NCBI GenBank assembly: GCA_947172415.1
Contig: OX359202.1
Location: 4,450,899 to 4,514,898 of the forward strand
Direction: 5' to 3'
Length of the DNA stretch: 64,000 nucleotides
Source: Chondrosia reniformis
Lineage: Eukaryota > Porifera > Demospongiae > Chondrillida > Chondrillidae
Shown here: piece by piece, positions 34,901 through 47,200 of the stretch
Layout: every line of letters begins with the position of its first letter
How positions within the stretch are numbered: position 1 is the stretch's first letter
Translations under genes and position numbers: made by a program
The notes under the pieces: generated by a model
What the model was told of the DNA's origin: nothing
What the model saw: only the letters and a program-made list of their open reading frames with translations
The model's database searches: none

Positions 34901-37900
34901 TGCTCAGAACCTGTGAGATATTCAGTAGACATAACATACCCACATGGGATGTTACAAAGTGTTTTTGTTGCTTTCATAATGACTATAATTTATTGAGACT
35001 CAGCAACAATTGTATTTAAAAACAAATTGAACGTTTCGACCCGGAGGTCTTCATCAGCATACAATTGTTGCTGAGTCTCAATAGATTAGTATACTCATGA
35101 GATGTTACATATGTAGGTACGTATGTGGTGGCACCATAGGGGGACATACCTACAGTGGACTGTCCCTACCAGTCATTCACTTTATGTGCATTCCTTTTTC
35201 TCACTATAAGCTAATGTAGAATATCTAAATTAGTGAGGTCACTATTGTCTTGGCTAACTACAAAATGACACTACGGTGTACTTAAAGTGGCACAGCCAGA
35301 TGTATGCAAGTACATAATTCTATTCTTCTCCTCCAGGTGTCAGATGACCACCTTAAGAGTGCCCCCCGGCCACCCTTTGCTGATAATGTGGAGAAGGAAC
35401 CTCTGCAGCCGAGGAGGCCTTGGCCAGACGGTGTAGACCAAACACCCAAAGCTAAGGCGTAAGTCATTTTCACAATTAATCAACTTTCATTTTCAATGAA
35501 GAGTGAGGAGAGATAAGGGAATGTAAATTTTTTGCATTCCTATCATATGTATTCTGTCGCAACAAAGACAGTTATTTCCAATTATGGATTCATAATTCAC
35601 CTACGTATGTGCATAGTTGGTTCATTGTGTCAGAGAATTACAATCCAAATGTAATAAGAATACTTTCACCAAAAGATTTGTACATACTAGATCATACCTA
35701 CTACTTCATGCCGTATTTATTCCTTATTTTCCCCATCTACCAGTGATTACTCTATACCTGATATAACTGAAGTGTTAGATAGTGATAAACTGGCAAGCAT
35801 TACTGAAGAAGCCAGATCAAAGGTAAGGCTTTCTTTCAATTAGGAAACTATCTGCTTTGTACACATTATCTATTAATTTTGTTGAATTGGTTTTCTATCC
35901 TGGTTAACAGACTTATGTGCAAAGAAAGTACTTGGCCTGCCTGAATAAGCACTCTAGTGTGCACTTCAGAGGAAGCTTGTCCCACATGCCCTTTCCTTTT
36001 TACACCTGCACCATGACACTGTTCCTAATTCATGTGTTGCAAGCTGTATATACAGTATGCTGTGTTCCTTACAGAGTTATATACCTCCTTTCCTATTTCT
36101 AATATTGTAAGGATGTAGTACAGTTTTCCATGCATATTTCTCAGGAAGATACGTACTCTACCTGGATGTGACATGGTGGGAAATTTACACTTCAAACTTC
36201 AGTCCCTTTGTAATGAATGAGAGATATTGTTAGCATGTGTAATCTAAAGATTGTTACCATGGTAACTGTATATTTGTGTAATCTGAGGATTTCTATACCC
36301 TTTTATCCTTAGCTCAGATATGTAATTGTAAATTAGGCACTTGTGTCTAGAACAATAACTGCTGCTTGCCACATTCCAACTGTATAGTCCTACGTAGCAT
36401 GACCTGTGTACTATAACTTATGTGTCATTATAGGATTCTGTATACAGTAAAGATGCGGTGTTTACTGTATTCATGCTTCCCTTTCACCTCATCTATTGGT
36501 GCTATTCATTGAACTGTGCAGCTAAAATATTTATTGAGTAACAATACTACTGTTCAAGTATCTGGTTTGTTGTGAAAATGTTTAAGTTGTGTCAACTAAC
36601 CTTTATGGTGGATTGTTAAACATTTTGTCCCAATTTGTTGAAAAACAACCAGAGATAAATCCCTTAATCCCCTTTGTCTTAGTTAATTTGTACAGAGAGA
36701 CCAGCTGAGATAATTGAACCTTCCTTGAGATATTCACTGTGTAGCTATGCAAAACCTTTTCTGATAATGCAGAACATTTTCTGATAATGTTACCATCTCT
36801 GTAGCTTGCAGAAGAGAATGTAAAGGCGGAAAAGTTTAAGGAATATGTTTCAAATCTCCTCTATCCGGATCCTTCACTTGCAGCTGAACTGCCAAAGTTA
36901 GCCTGTATGCATACACAACATGTACGTATATTGAGTTGCATGTGAGTGAAGCCAGTACCTCCAGATAGATTAATCAAATTCAGTTTGATACAACACTGCT
37001 CTAATAGACCAATATGTACTTACATGTACTGTATATACGTAGTTTTCAGGATACTGGGAAATATATGTTATGCTTCAGTTGCTATGAAATGCAATTGGAA
37101 ATTGAAATATGAAGCTGATATTCTCCTACTTGTGATGGTGTCAAAGTGATCCTTAAATTCAGCATGACTATTTTTAAGTTAAAATTCAATTTTATTTCAT
37201 TTCAAAACCCAGTCAAATATCCCCTAAGTTACCTCTATGATAGCCACTAGTGAAGGCAGCCAACAAAGTGTGAATCAAACACATTTGGAATGTATGTTTC
37301 CCAGCTAATGTATCTTGATAGTTATGCATATTATTTGGCTTGTTTTTGACTAATGAATGCTAATATGTACCCCATTTGCAAAAGTGTGTCAATTCTTTGT
37401 CTTTCTTGTTTAAACAATACACTCTTCATACCCTTTATCATCTAAAGTGTGCTTCTTGTAATTTGTTTTAAATTGTAATTGTCCAACCAGGGTTTATCCA
37501 ATTAGTGTGTACGTACATGGCTTGATTTCAAGTCCATCAGTTTACCTGTTATCAAAATTGTGTATTATCTTGAAGAACTATACCAACTTCAAAGTCTTTC
37601 TCATACTTGTTTGTCTAGTGTTTTGATATCAGGGGAATACCCTTCAATACCCTATATACATTGGCACTTTGTATGTTTACCTTCACTCCTTCTATTGATT
37701 CATTCACAGCCTAACAATACCCCACCAACCTAATTTTAATATGGACACGCTATCTATAATAAATCACTGATTATGGTGGTTTATTCATCACTGTAGTCAC
37801 CCGGTCTGTGTCTTTTAAGAGTGCCAGTAGGGGACATGAGGTGGTTTTCTTGTTTTCTTATATCATAAAGCCAAATTAGCATACCTTGTAAATATCTGTT

Positions 37901-40900
37901 CTTTGTGACCTTAGGAAGTATATGAAGTGAAGGGTATCCCCCTGTGCACTTTGACCTTTTAGCCTGCCCTTTTGATTGTATTCTCCTTTACTAACAGAGC
38001 GCAAGAAAAATTCCAGACTGCTCGTTTGTTTCTCTCACACATTGGGCTGTTAGATCCGGTAACACTTGTGGTTAGTTGTGGTTGAACTGTTGATACAATG
38101 TATGCTGCCATACTTGAGTACATTATAATGAACTGTACCAGGTATCAATGTGTGTGTGTGTGTAATATATATTCATTTTCTTAGAAAGAGGAGAGAAGTG
38201 GAAATGGGCGAAAAAGTATTTTAAAGCTAAATTTTACACGTCACTTCCTACCTGCTTTGAAGAATCTTGACAGTATATCTACAAAGTTCACCAACACTGT
38301 GTTTATGGTGTATGTTAAGGATGGTGTGACAAGGCCGCAGGATATACTGGCCAATCAGGTAAGATTGACGTAAACACATGAAGGGGCATGACAAGAATGG
38401 TAACTGTAATTATATCAACTATAATTGTAAGTCTGTACAAGGTGGTTACATTTCTAAGGCTTCTGTTGCAGTACCCATCTCTTCAGTGAAACACATTTAG
38501 GTACATGTAAATATGTGGTTGTGTCGTACTTGTTTCTGAGGTGGATTGAACACTGTAAAGCTGTCACTGGTTGCTGTCCCCTTTCAGGCAAACCCAGTGG
38601 CTTCATCAGAATTTCAAGAGTTTCAGGAAGGATTGGGTTGGACTGTAGACCCAGCCACCCACCATGGCTTCAAGGGTGAACTCCACCCCCTCAGTGACAT
38701 CACGCCAGGCCTGGAATCAACCCACTTTTCAGTCGTTGCCCAAAAGCCATTCAAACCATTTGTCTACTATGCTGATTTGAGTGTTGAGGTGGCCTTCATA
38801 ATGCCCATATTGAAGAGATCACATAACATGTCTTCATCCTCCAGTATGAGATCAGTGGAGAGTAATGACTCCACTTCTGATAGTGAGTACAACCAGGTTA
38901 TCAGGTATCACCAATGTGTCTATCAATTCCTCCCCCATGGACACTGATAAGTGGAGGCCCTGCCCCAAACCCCTCCCTTAGATTGTACATGTTTGATATA
39001 ATGTATAATTACTATTTTAAGATCAAATTTCTAGTTTAAAATTATTTTACACTTCTTAGTTCTTGTACTTTGATGTGGTACTTGTGGTATGGGAAAACCC
39101 CTTTGTTCACTTCCAATTGCTGTGGCAACCGCTGTTTTTATTATAATTTCCACCTCAGTTCTCTCCCTGAACTAACTAGTTCCTCAATGTGTGGGTGTGG
39201 AAGAAATGGACTGTGAACTACGTAGTATGGATTGCTGCCATTTGTGTAACTTTATTATACTTAGAAGGGTATCATTTTCCTAGTTGAATAAGGATTGTCT
39301 TAATTGTATTCTCCAGCCAAATGTGTGTAAGAAGACAATGATTGGTGGAGTGATAGCCTATCAGTTTTGTGTCTTCTATTATGTTCCTCTCCACTGGTGT
39401 TCATGTTGGTGGTCTATACTCACATTGTTAGAGGGCTTCCCTAACTAACAAGTGTAGGAGTAGAATTTCCTTATTAGGTAAATAATGTAAAAGGGAATTT
39501 ACCATTTTCTAAACCTGGAAGAGTGCTAATAAAGTATTTGTCTCCTGTAAATTTCTGAGGATGTACATTTACAGACAGGAAGGTCTTCAGTGTGTACTTT
39601 GCATGCTTGTATCCAGCCAACATATAAATGATTATTAGTGATCAAATAATTGGACGACCCCATGCATCAAAGGACTGCCATTTTTGAACAATGTATTATC
39701 CCCAAATGGATACTGTTTTTCTGTATTACTTAAGGCTTTTCATTTCAATTCTTAAAAAACATTCCCAAAACTTGGTTGAATTGATTGTTGCGTGGGGTAT
39801 TATTGCCAAATCGTGGGATAACCTGTGCGCTCACCTTTTGTTGCTAACCATATACGTATATCACAATTTTATTACATTCATAGATCAGTTAATGTTTTTA
39901 ATGTTGCCATTTTCAATATTAGATGTGGAGAGGAATTTCACACCCTCTCTTCCCCGGGCTCGTGAGGGCAGTGGTGTGAAGCCCTCAACTGTACAAGCGC
40001 ATGCTCCCCCGGGTGCTGAAAAGCCTGGATTTATGAGAAGCACTCCCAAAGAGCAAGACTACTTGATTCATCATCGACCAAAGAAACAACGACGGCCTCA
40101 GGATTGTGCTGTTATGGTAGCATGGCTAGAGAACCTTGACGACATGGCTAAATTTCCAATTAGAGTTTTGAGTCAAGCCCTTCACAATATGATGTATCCT
40201 TTAGCCTCATCCTTCACTCCAGGAGTGTCTTCCAGTAATGCCCACAAGTACTATCTAGGCAGGCCATACCTTCCTGTTATATTCATATCTTCCCTTCCCT
40301 CTGGGCTCTACAGAATCCATACATGGATACCTGCACTGAGGTATGTGTGGATGCACTTTAACCAAATATGGTATTCATGCGTAGATGTAGTTGGTTACGA
40401 TATAACCATTTTTTCTACATATATTATAAAGCTTCTATTATTCCCATGCAATCTAAGACTTGTTTAGTTCTAGGGGAGTAGGTGTTAGTAGTACATATTG
40501 TAATCACTCAAAATTGGTGCTCAATTACTTCTTCCATGTAATCAGTTTATCTTTCCAAATTATGTCCTTATGTGATCCATAACCTCTCTCCATTTAAGGC
40601 ACACTCATGTAGGTCCTTTGTTAGATGGATCTGTTGTCAGTAAACGTGTGTTGCCCACACTAGTAAGGGAGACGGCCATCAACATCTGCCAAGCTTATAG
40701 GATGGAGGCAGAAGAGTTAGTCACTTAACCAGAGATATTCTCTCTAATTCTTACCTGTTTAATATTTAATTTCATGATGGTATTCTTTGGAACTTTAAAT
40801 AATATTTTCAGTACTACAGGATTTATAATGTTACCCTTAGTAAAATGAGAACATTAAAAACATTTTTCTTTGCTACTGACAAATTTTAAGCTAATGAACT

Positions 40901-41099
40901 TGAAATGTAGAGATGTTACTTTCTGTAGCTATTTTTCTGGTTGACTAACTTTATCTATATTCATTTTCCTTAAAGGTATAAGCCCCCTTCTACCCTGAGA
41001 AGACAGAAAATAGAAGAAATATCGTCAGACTTTTCCGTTGATATGCAACCTTGGCAATTATTTTCTGAACTTTTTTCATCCTCAAAATTTAGAAAATAA
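24723..41099 (+). CDS. RALGAPB: Ral GTPase-activating protein subunit beta
   Basis: The first exon (24723-26097) opens MYSSWLSAKEVPP and continues LQSYPVNVGRSVVSSVVKSL and KVTWTMQVLGHGLTLPL, matching the N-terminus of animal RALGAPB. Later exons give LHLYGSWLFEAVIWHN (26213), GCLCRIFCSLSPQDQIPTVY (27267), FLKALSYIL (28186), LLSLLPLPLHFQDLVIP (28392), RDLHTTIVAAFW (30190), FQYFIVDNAYIFGLLED (33922), FQTARLFLSHIGLLDP (38000), the GAP-related region FTNTVFMVYVKDG (38310) and VYYADLSVEVAF (38760), and VSKRVLPTLVRETAINICQA (40635). It ends with LRRQKIEEI and TAA at 41097-41099. RALGAPB is the shared beta subunit that stabilises the catalytic alpha subunit of the complex inactivating RalA/RalB and restraining exocytosis and mTORC1 signalling. 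Exon positions in 30.8-33.7 kb are less certain. The exon at 28557-29507 carries an acidic insert with a 12-residue tandem repeat. Confidence 0.92.
26872..27170 (+). repeat. SINE-like repeat, second copy
   Basis: Shares ccctcccactggcaatgggct, gagaatcacca and tgtttttccctcttt, in the same order, with 15880-16200. The tRNA-like boxes are more eroded. Intronic in RALGAPB. Confidence 0.5.
27700..27868. mobile_element. Foldback element in RALGAPB intron
   Basis: TTCATCTTTAGTCTTTTGA at the left is mirrored by TCAAAAGACTAAAGATGAA at the right, with weaker complementarity further out. The centre (cttcagctgctgaaggttgaaatgtcc) is a weak relative of the hammerhead-like cores elsewhere in the window. Confidence 0.55.
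28895..29182 (+). repeat. 36-bp coding minisatellite, 8 copies
   Basis: Eight nearly identical copies of a unit encoding EEPKVATVVPSK (variants T for A and M for T) lie in frame in the RALGAPB acidic linker. The low divergence implies recent expansion, and copy number probably varies between alleles. Confidence 0.95.
31254..31445. repeat. 20-bp minisatellite in RALGAPB intron
   Basis: About nine copies of CTCCATACCTCTGGGGACAC with single-base variants (aaacc for acacc). Confidence 0.95.
31605..31950. repeat. Duplicated 105-bp unit and GT microsatellite
   Basis: tgtgtattaactatggaagc through gtcatttcaagttatgtg occurs twice (about 31610-31716 and 31750-31846). Each copy is followed by (GT)n; the second tract extends to about 31944 with interruptions. 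Intronic in RALGAPB. Confidence 0.9.
34991..35083. mobile_element. Foldback element with hammerhead-like core
   Basis: Perfect 24-bp inverted arms (TATTGAGACTCAGCAACAAT then TGTA) flank a centre whose minus strand reads CTGATGAAGACC, TCC, GGGTCGAAACGTTC (35028-35056). Both conserved hammerhead strings, CTGATGA and GAAAC, are present around a short stem, with one unpaired extra A. Located in a RALGAPB intron. Confidence 0.75.
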
Positions 41100-41578
41100 T
41101 TTTATAATGGTTTAGAATTATATCTCCAATGTATCATTTAAGTGAATAAAATGTATCTAGACTTGCTTAAAAGTGCATACATACGTATTTGAGGAATGCA
41201 AATGAAAAGTAGAAGGAGTGAATATTGCATGCCATACACAAGAGGGTATATATATATATATATGATGTAGTTATATTAGAGATCTCTGGCGCATGGTCAA
41301 ACAATTTATAATTCTCCTATTTTGCAATTGGTGGATTTTTTCCTACCAAGATTATGCGCATGCGCATAGAAAAAGGCACCGGTGCATGACCAATTTAGGT
41401 AGGGTAAGTCCCGGAGTTCCCCTTGTGGTTTCGATTTTCTATTATATAGCCCAAATCACGTTCTGGGCATTCAACACTGTTGTTTTGGTGAAGGTCGCAA
41501 GCTTTTGAAAGTGAACTTAACTTGCACGGTATTTAAGGGAGTTCTCAGCGTGTTATTTCGATCTACCTTCGACTGCTG
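41100..41578. other. Intergenic, RALGAPB to IkB-like gene
   Basis: Contains a short AT dinucleotide run near 41250 and the likely promoter and 5' UTR of the IkB-like gene. No other feature seen. Confidence 0.5.
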
Positions 41579-43304
41579 ATGGATACCAAACGGCCTACTC
41601 AAGGCGTTTCCTATGACAGTTCTAGAGGTGTAACGGCTCAACGAAACAGTATTACTACTACTGATAGCTTCGAGCAGATTGATTCTGGTCTCGGAGGAAT
41701 GAATTTTGAGGAAAAAGAAGTTTCTCATAACACGGACGAATTTTCGTCAATTGTTGAAGAAACTAATACATCCCAAAGCGATGCTCGTGAGACTGTAGTT
41801 TGTCCTGTTGAAGAACAGACTGATAGCGATAGTGGATTTAACAGCGGACTTTTCAGGTCGTCGATACCAAATGAAATTAAAGCTTTTATACCCAATTCGG
41901 AAGGCGACCAGTAAGTATCTATCTTCTTTCTGAGCTATTACTCATTAACGCGTCCTTACCAAAGCTTTTTACCTTTGTAAACAGCGGCGATGCCTTGCCG
42001 TAAATTTATCGCTTTGTCTCTATTTTTCTATAGTATATTGCACATTGCGTCTGCTCAAGGAAAACATGATATGCTGACTTACGTGTTTCAGTTCGTAGAT
42101 CTGTACCCCATATTAATGTCATGTCTCAACGACCAGAACGACCTTGGACAAGTACGTATTGCTTAGTTATTTGTGTATGTGATATGCTATTAATAATTTA
42201 CAGCTACGAATTTGCGTTTTTAACATTCTATCATTGTGTTTCCTTTGATATTGTAGACTCCTTTGCATATAGCAGTGCATACCAATCAACCAGCCATAGT
42301 GAAGGAACTGCTCATTAGAGGGGCCCAAGTTGACCTCATGGACCTAAAGGGGAACACTCCGGTGCATGTAGCTTGTCTAAAAGGGTTTGACAAGGTTTTA
42401 GGAGCAATGCTGGCTGTCACAGCAAACCATGTTCTCAAACAAGCAGCTGAAATTAGAAATAGAGAAGGTTGGTGTTGACATGGTTTTGGGCAATTACACT
42501 CCATCACCTTTGTACAATGCATTTTTAATATTGTGTGTTTAATTCAGCTATTCAAAGCTGATGTAATGCTGTGATGTCATATTATTGTCTGTAACCTTCC
42601 CACTGCAGGCAAGGCTTGCCCTCATTTGGCTGTGTTAAGAGATGACAAGACTGTACTCAGCTGGTTGCAGAGAGTGGGAGTAGACCTAAATATGCAGGTA
42701 GGTAATTTGTTTGCCTGCAACTCCAAGGGGTAATTCCCTGATTGTATCCCATAATCAATTAGTATGTGGGTGGGAGTTTCCTGTTGTGACTACATCTCTT
42801 TGATGTGATGGTGATTCATGCACTGGAATTAATCACTCACTCTTGTTCATCATGGTTTCTGTAGGAATCTGGTAGTGGTAAAACAGCTCTGCACATGGCA
42901 ATAGAGAAGGGTTCACTTGCTTTAGTACAGTGCCTTATTGATGACTGCCAGGTGGAAGTGAATATTCCTACCTACTCCGGTTACACTCCACTACATGTGG
43001 CAGCCGGTCAGGGGAGTCTGGACTTGACGTGCTACTTGGTAGCGGTAGGAGCTGATCCATCTGCACTGACAGATGAAGAGGATCTGCCGTTGGACATTAC
43101 ACCAGATTATGATGTAAGTTTTATGACAGCCTCTTCAACATCACCTACAGCTATAAGTTGCATAACCTCACTATTATGTTGGACCAGATGCATTATATAC
43201 ATACAGACAGCATGAACTAGCTATTGTGTTCACTTTGTCTGTAGGTTGAAGTTTTCTTGAGGAGAATTACCAATATGAGAGATCAGAATGGTGTTGTCTT
43301 TTAA
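41579..43304 (+). CDS. IkB-like ankyrin repeat protein
   Basis: Six exons: 41579-41910, about 42033-42150, 42258-42466, 42609-42697, 42865-43113 and 43245-43304. About 110 N-terminal residues are acidic and Ser/Thr-rich, with two DSG sites: IDSGLGG (residues 37-43) and DSGFNS (about residue 80). The second fits the DSGxxS phosphodegron read by beta-TrCP after IKK phosphorylation in IkB proteins. Ankyrin repeats follow: YILHIASAQGKHDMLTYV, TPLHIAVHTNQPAIVKELLI, NTPVHVACLKGFDKVLGAML, KTALHMAIEKGSLALVQCLI and YTPLHVAAGQGSLDLTCYLV. TPLHIAVHTNQP is almost the IkB-alpha TPLHLAVITNQP. The likely role is to hold an NF-kB/Rel dimer in the cytoplasm until degradation. It ends VFLRRITNMRDQNGVVF with no PEST tail visible. 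It could be IkB-alpha, -beta or -epsilon-like; orthology among these is not decided. Confidence 0.82.
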
Positions 43305-44205
43305 ATGTAGCAACTATTCTATAATACACAGCTTTACATGTGTTTATGAGTAAATTTGTTTTTTATGTATTATGTATTGGTGTCTTGTCCTCTGTGTCTC
43401 TGCCTTTGTGTTCAGAAATTGATAACATTTTTTATTAAAAGCTTCAGCGTGTAGTAATATATTTCATTTTACATGTGTATTTTACTTGACACTTAATTAA
43501 CATCTATAAGTTGTAACTTTAAAATTTCTTTAATTATTCCTCTGGTATCCTTCATAAAATAGACTTGCCCAGTGTTGTCTGTCTGTGGGGGGCTGTGATA
43601 GGATGCATTACTTATATTGATACTCTGTCAAAACAAGTCAGCAGGGTTGATAAACATTTAGTTACTACAAACTGTGTTATCAAGCTAATCTATGTTATGT
43701 TTACACACAGAGTACAGTACGTTGGAGGGGTAATTTAAAAATGTTTGCCAGTAAATTCCCCAACATACCATAGTGTACTTTCAGATTGTACTGTTTGCAG
43801 GTAGTCCTAATAATTGAATTATAGGTTATTTTTAGAAAACTCCCTTGGTATAATAGAAGGGCTTTTAACAATTAAATCTATATTCAGTACACTATATAAT
43901 TTCACTAAATAGAATGTGTCTCCACAGGACTACCTATACATAAGGAGGTACATATTTGGTAAATATGGCTAATCGTATCAAATTACCAATGATATGGTCT
44001 AATTTGATAAATCACTGCTTGAACTAACCACAAAGTTTATTACTATACACTTAAGGGCTAACTCTTAGAAATACAAAATGAGCACATTAAATAAACATTT
44101 CCTATTACTACAGTCGAGGACTAAATAGGCCATAGTTTGTTTTATACTTCTGACTGGTATATATATACGTATAGTTCAGACAAGTCCATATACACACGTG
44201 ATTCA
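43305..44205. other. Intergenic, convergent gene ends
   Basis: 3' flanks of the IkB-like gene (+) and NAA40 (-). AT-rich; no coding signal or clear repeat found. Confidence 0.5.
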
Positions 44206-47200
44206 TCAACTTTGCTTGATCAATGACTTGCTCAGAATCACATAAGAATAAAGTCCAGAATTTAGTGGATCACAGATATCAGGTGATGTCTCGTCCTGCT
44301 GGTAACTGAGGATGTACAGGAAGATGAAGGAGTATGTATATATACTGTATAATAGTCTGTAAACAATTTGAAATGTGCATACACAATACATACACAGAAA
44401 CGGCTGTCCACATGGACACACAACTGACTTAGCTATTTTCTTACTTCATTGTTTTGATGAAAAAATTTCTCGATGCTTCATTTTCTATGAAATTATTAAA
44501 CAGTTGTGATATAAAAACAAATATACAATATTCCTAGATTCCATATAACTGTCTATAGCCTAACATTCAGTTCCCATACTTGAGCAGCATTGTCTGACCC
44601 TGTGAACCAGGTATGTACACATTTATATGGTCATATTTACATCTGCTACATTTGGCATCTGCATTGTTCAAGCAGTATCTTCAAACATTCAGGGGTTATT
44701 ATGCACAAAGTTATATACGTAATTTATATTATCAACATAAACAGATCACTGCAGTGGATAATACTTCATCGTGAGAATATTTAATATAAATAATGTGGGT
44801 ATACGTATGTATACTGTATCCCACGACCTCATTTGTCATATCTCCCAAACACTAAGGAGCTCTCAAGACTGGAAATACCTTAACAAGCATGTTGGTAAAC
44901 AGCTTTATTTGAAATACAGTGCTATAGTATATATGTATACAGTTTCCCTAACTGTTTCAATACACCAACAAACTGACCTTTGAATGCAGTGAGGACGACC
45001 TTTTTCATCTTTGACCTGAAAATAGCAAGTTGCATAAATTATGGTTTTATATATATTAACTAGTAAACAATACTTTAAAGCTAGTAGTTCCAATATTTGC
45101 ATAAGAAACTTTCCCAATCTCTTCCTCCTAACGTCAGGGGTCACGTGAATTTCATAACTGAATGGAGTTTATAAAAAGTCAAAGTAATAATAAATTAGAT
45201 TTCCAAAGATTTATTACATGCGTGGCAGATGAAAAGTTTCACAAACACCCCAACCCTTAACATACATATTAATTGAAAGGTGATTTGAATGAAAGAGAAA
45301 TTTATGCTAGTACTAAGTTTTCATTCAAATTGTATTATTGCAATAATGGAGTTGAAAAGAATTTATGATAAATGGGAATCACATTACTACGTAGTAACAG
45401 CTGTCTTCACTGAGATAGTGGTAAAATAGAGATACTAGTACTTGAAACACTATATATCCAAATTATTTACAATACTGATAAAATCATTACTTTAAATGAT
45501 CACTAGATTAAGATTTAGTTCTCTCAAAGGGAAAAACAAAACATATAAAAAATCTAAGATACCATTTTCCTACATGCTATATGCCTATTCTGTAAAAAGA
45601 GCCTATAGGGGAACTAAACCTAAAGAGAGCTTTAGATGAAGATACAGGAGTCTTTTCTTCCTTCTTTTCCCTTCTTTCATCTTCTTCTCCACTGGGTCAG
45701 ACAGCCGTTTCTGGGAATTCCACCCTTCATCAGTGATCCATGTGTCTTCTCTTCTTTATCTTAATCTTCTGTGAATTCTTGGCACATATATTAATCCCAG
45801 AAACACCTAATATATATATATGTAAACCCTCTTCCTAAGAACTGCTGGTTGTGCAATAAACCAACAAAGAAAGAAGAAAATCTATAGTCAAGCAATTTTG
45901 AAAAAGTACCAAAAATGTACAATCAGAACTACCAACAGCATCTCATGTCAAATTAAATCTCCTCAAGTGCTGTTTTGTAACTAACTTCTAAGCTAAGGGA
46001 TCATTACTGGTGTTGTTTAATTGAAAGGTCATCAATTGAAATGTTATAAGTGAAAGGTCATTATTTTATGAAAAGTTATTACTCTAAAGGAGGAAGGTAC
46101 CATTAAGAACAAACTTTAAGATAGTAGCTATATAAAAATCTCGGTACTTGTTTTTCCTTACAGGGAGTTACACACACTTGCAATTAATACGCCACAAGTA
46201 GTAACTGAAAGTGGTGTACTTTCCTATCTCACACAGAATACTGTACATGAGCATGTCTCACTAGTACTGAGTGGGATTCTAAATGTCTGTAAACTACGTT
46301 CCCTAAAAACAGTGAAGCAGCAACTGACTACATAAACCATTGAGGCACCCATGGTCCTATTTCTCCCTACCCATCCTCCATCCTCCATCATACATCATGA
46401 ATATTTTAAAATACCTTTATCATGCATGTAACTAAGGAGGTTATGGAATAGACTATTTTCCCTGACTTTGGAAAGCCTATGTATAGAGCTTTAGATGAGG
46501 ATACAATTATTCTACTACCGAATGTTGCTATCTTTTTTCACTGGCTATGGGCCAGATTTTTAGAGTTACACCCTACATCAGTGATCCTGGAATTCTTTGC
46601 CTGCTAGGTCCGGCAAAGCTTTTAGCTCAATATGCTAAATCTAGGGGTATTATTACATACAGAAATTAATGGTGCCAATTAGAGTAGTACACAGAATCAT
46701 CTAACCAACCAGTAAGCAACTTCTACTCCTTCATCGAGATCAAATCTGAAGTTGATGAACCCTAAGGATTTCTTTGTATCCTTTTCCTTAGCAAGAAGAA
46801 AACTAGGTGGATTAAGAGAACTATTAAGAGTGAGTGGATTAAGAGGAAGAAAAGCAACTTTAAATTGGCAAAGGATAAGATGGAGGTACTACTCACTAAG
46901 CAGTTTCATGGGTCAACTCCTCCCATTTCTCCCTATCCTTCCATCCCCATCCTCCAGCTATATAGCTGCAAGGTTGTGAAATACATTCACACAACTTGTA
47001 ACAAATGGAATTATCTTGAATTATCTTGGCACTAACATACAATTCCTTCACAGATGTCTTCATCAATTCAAAGGCCCATTTCTGATCTTCCTCCGGTAAT
47101 TCCTTTACCAGGTAAAGCCCCACTGTAGCTGTTACCCTTACGATTGAAAAGATAACTATAATAACATTACACTCAGCAGCACAGCCGTATGCACATTTTC

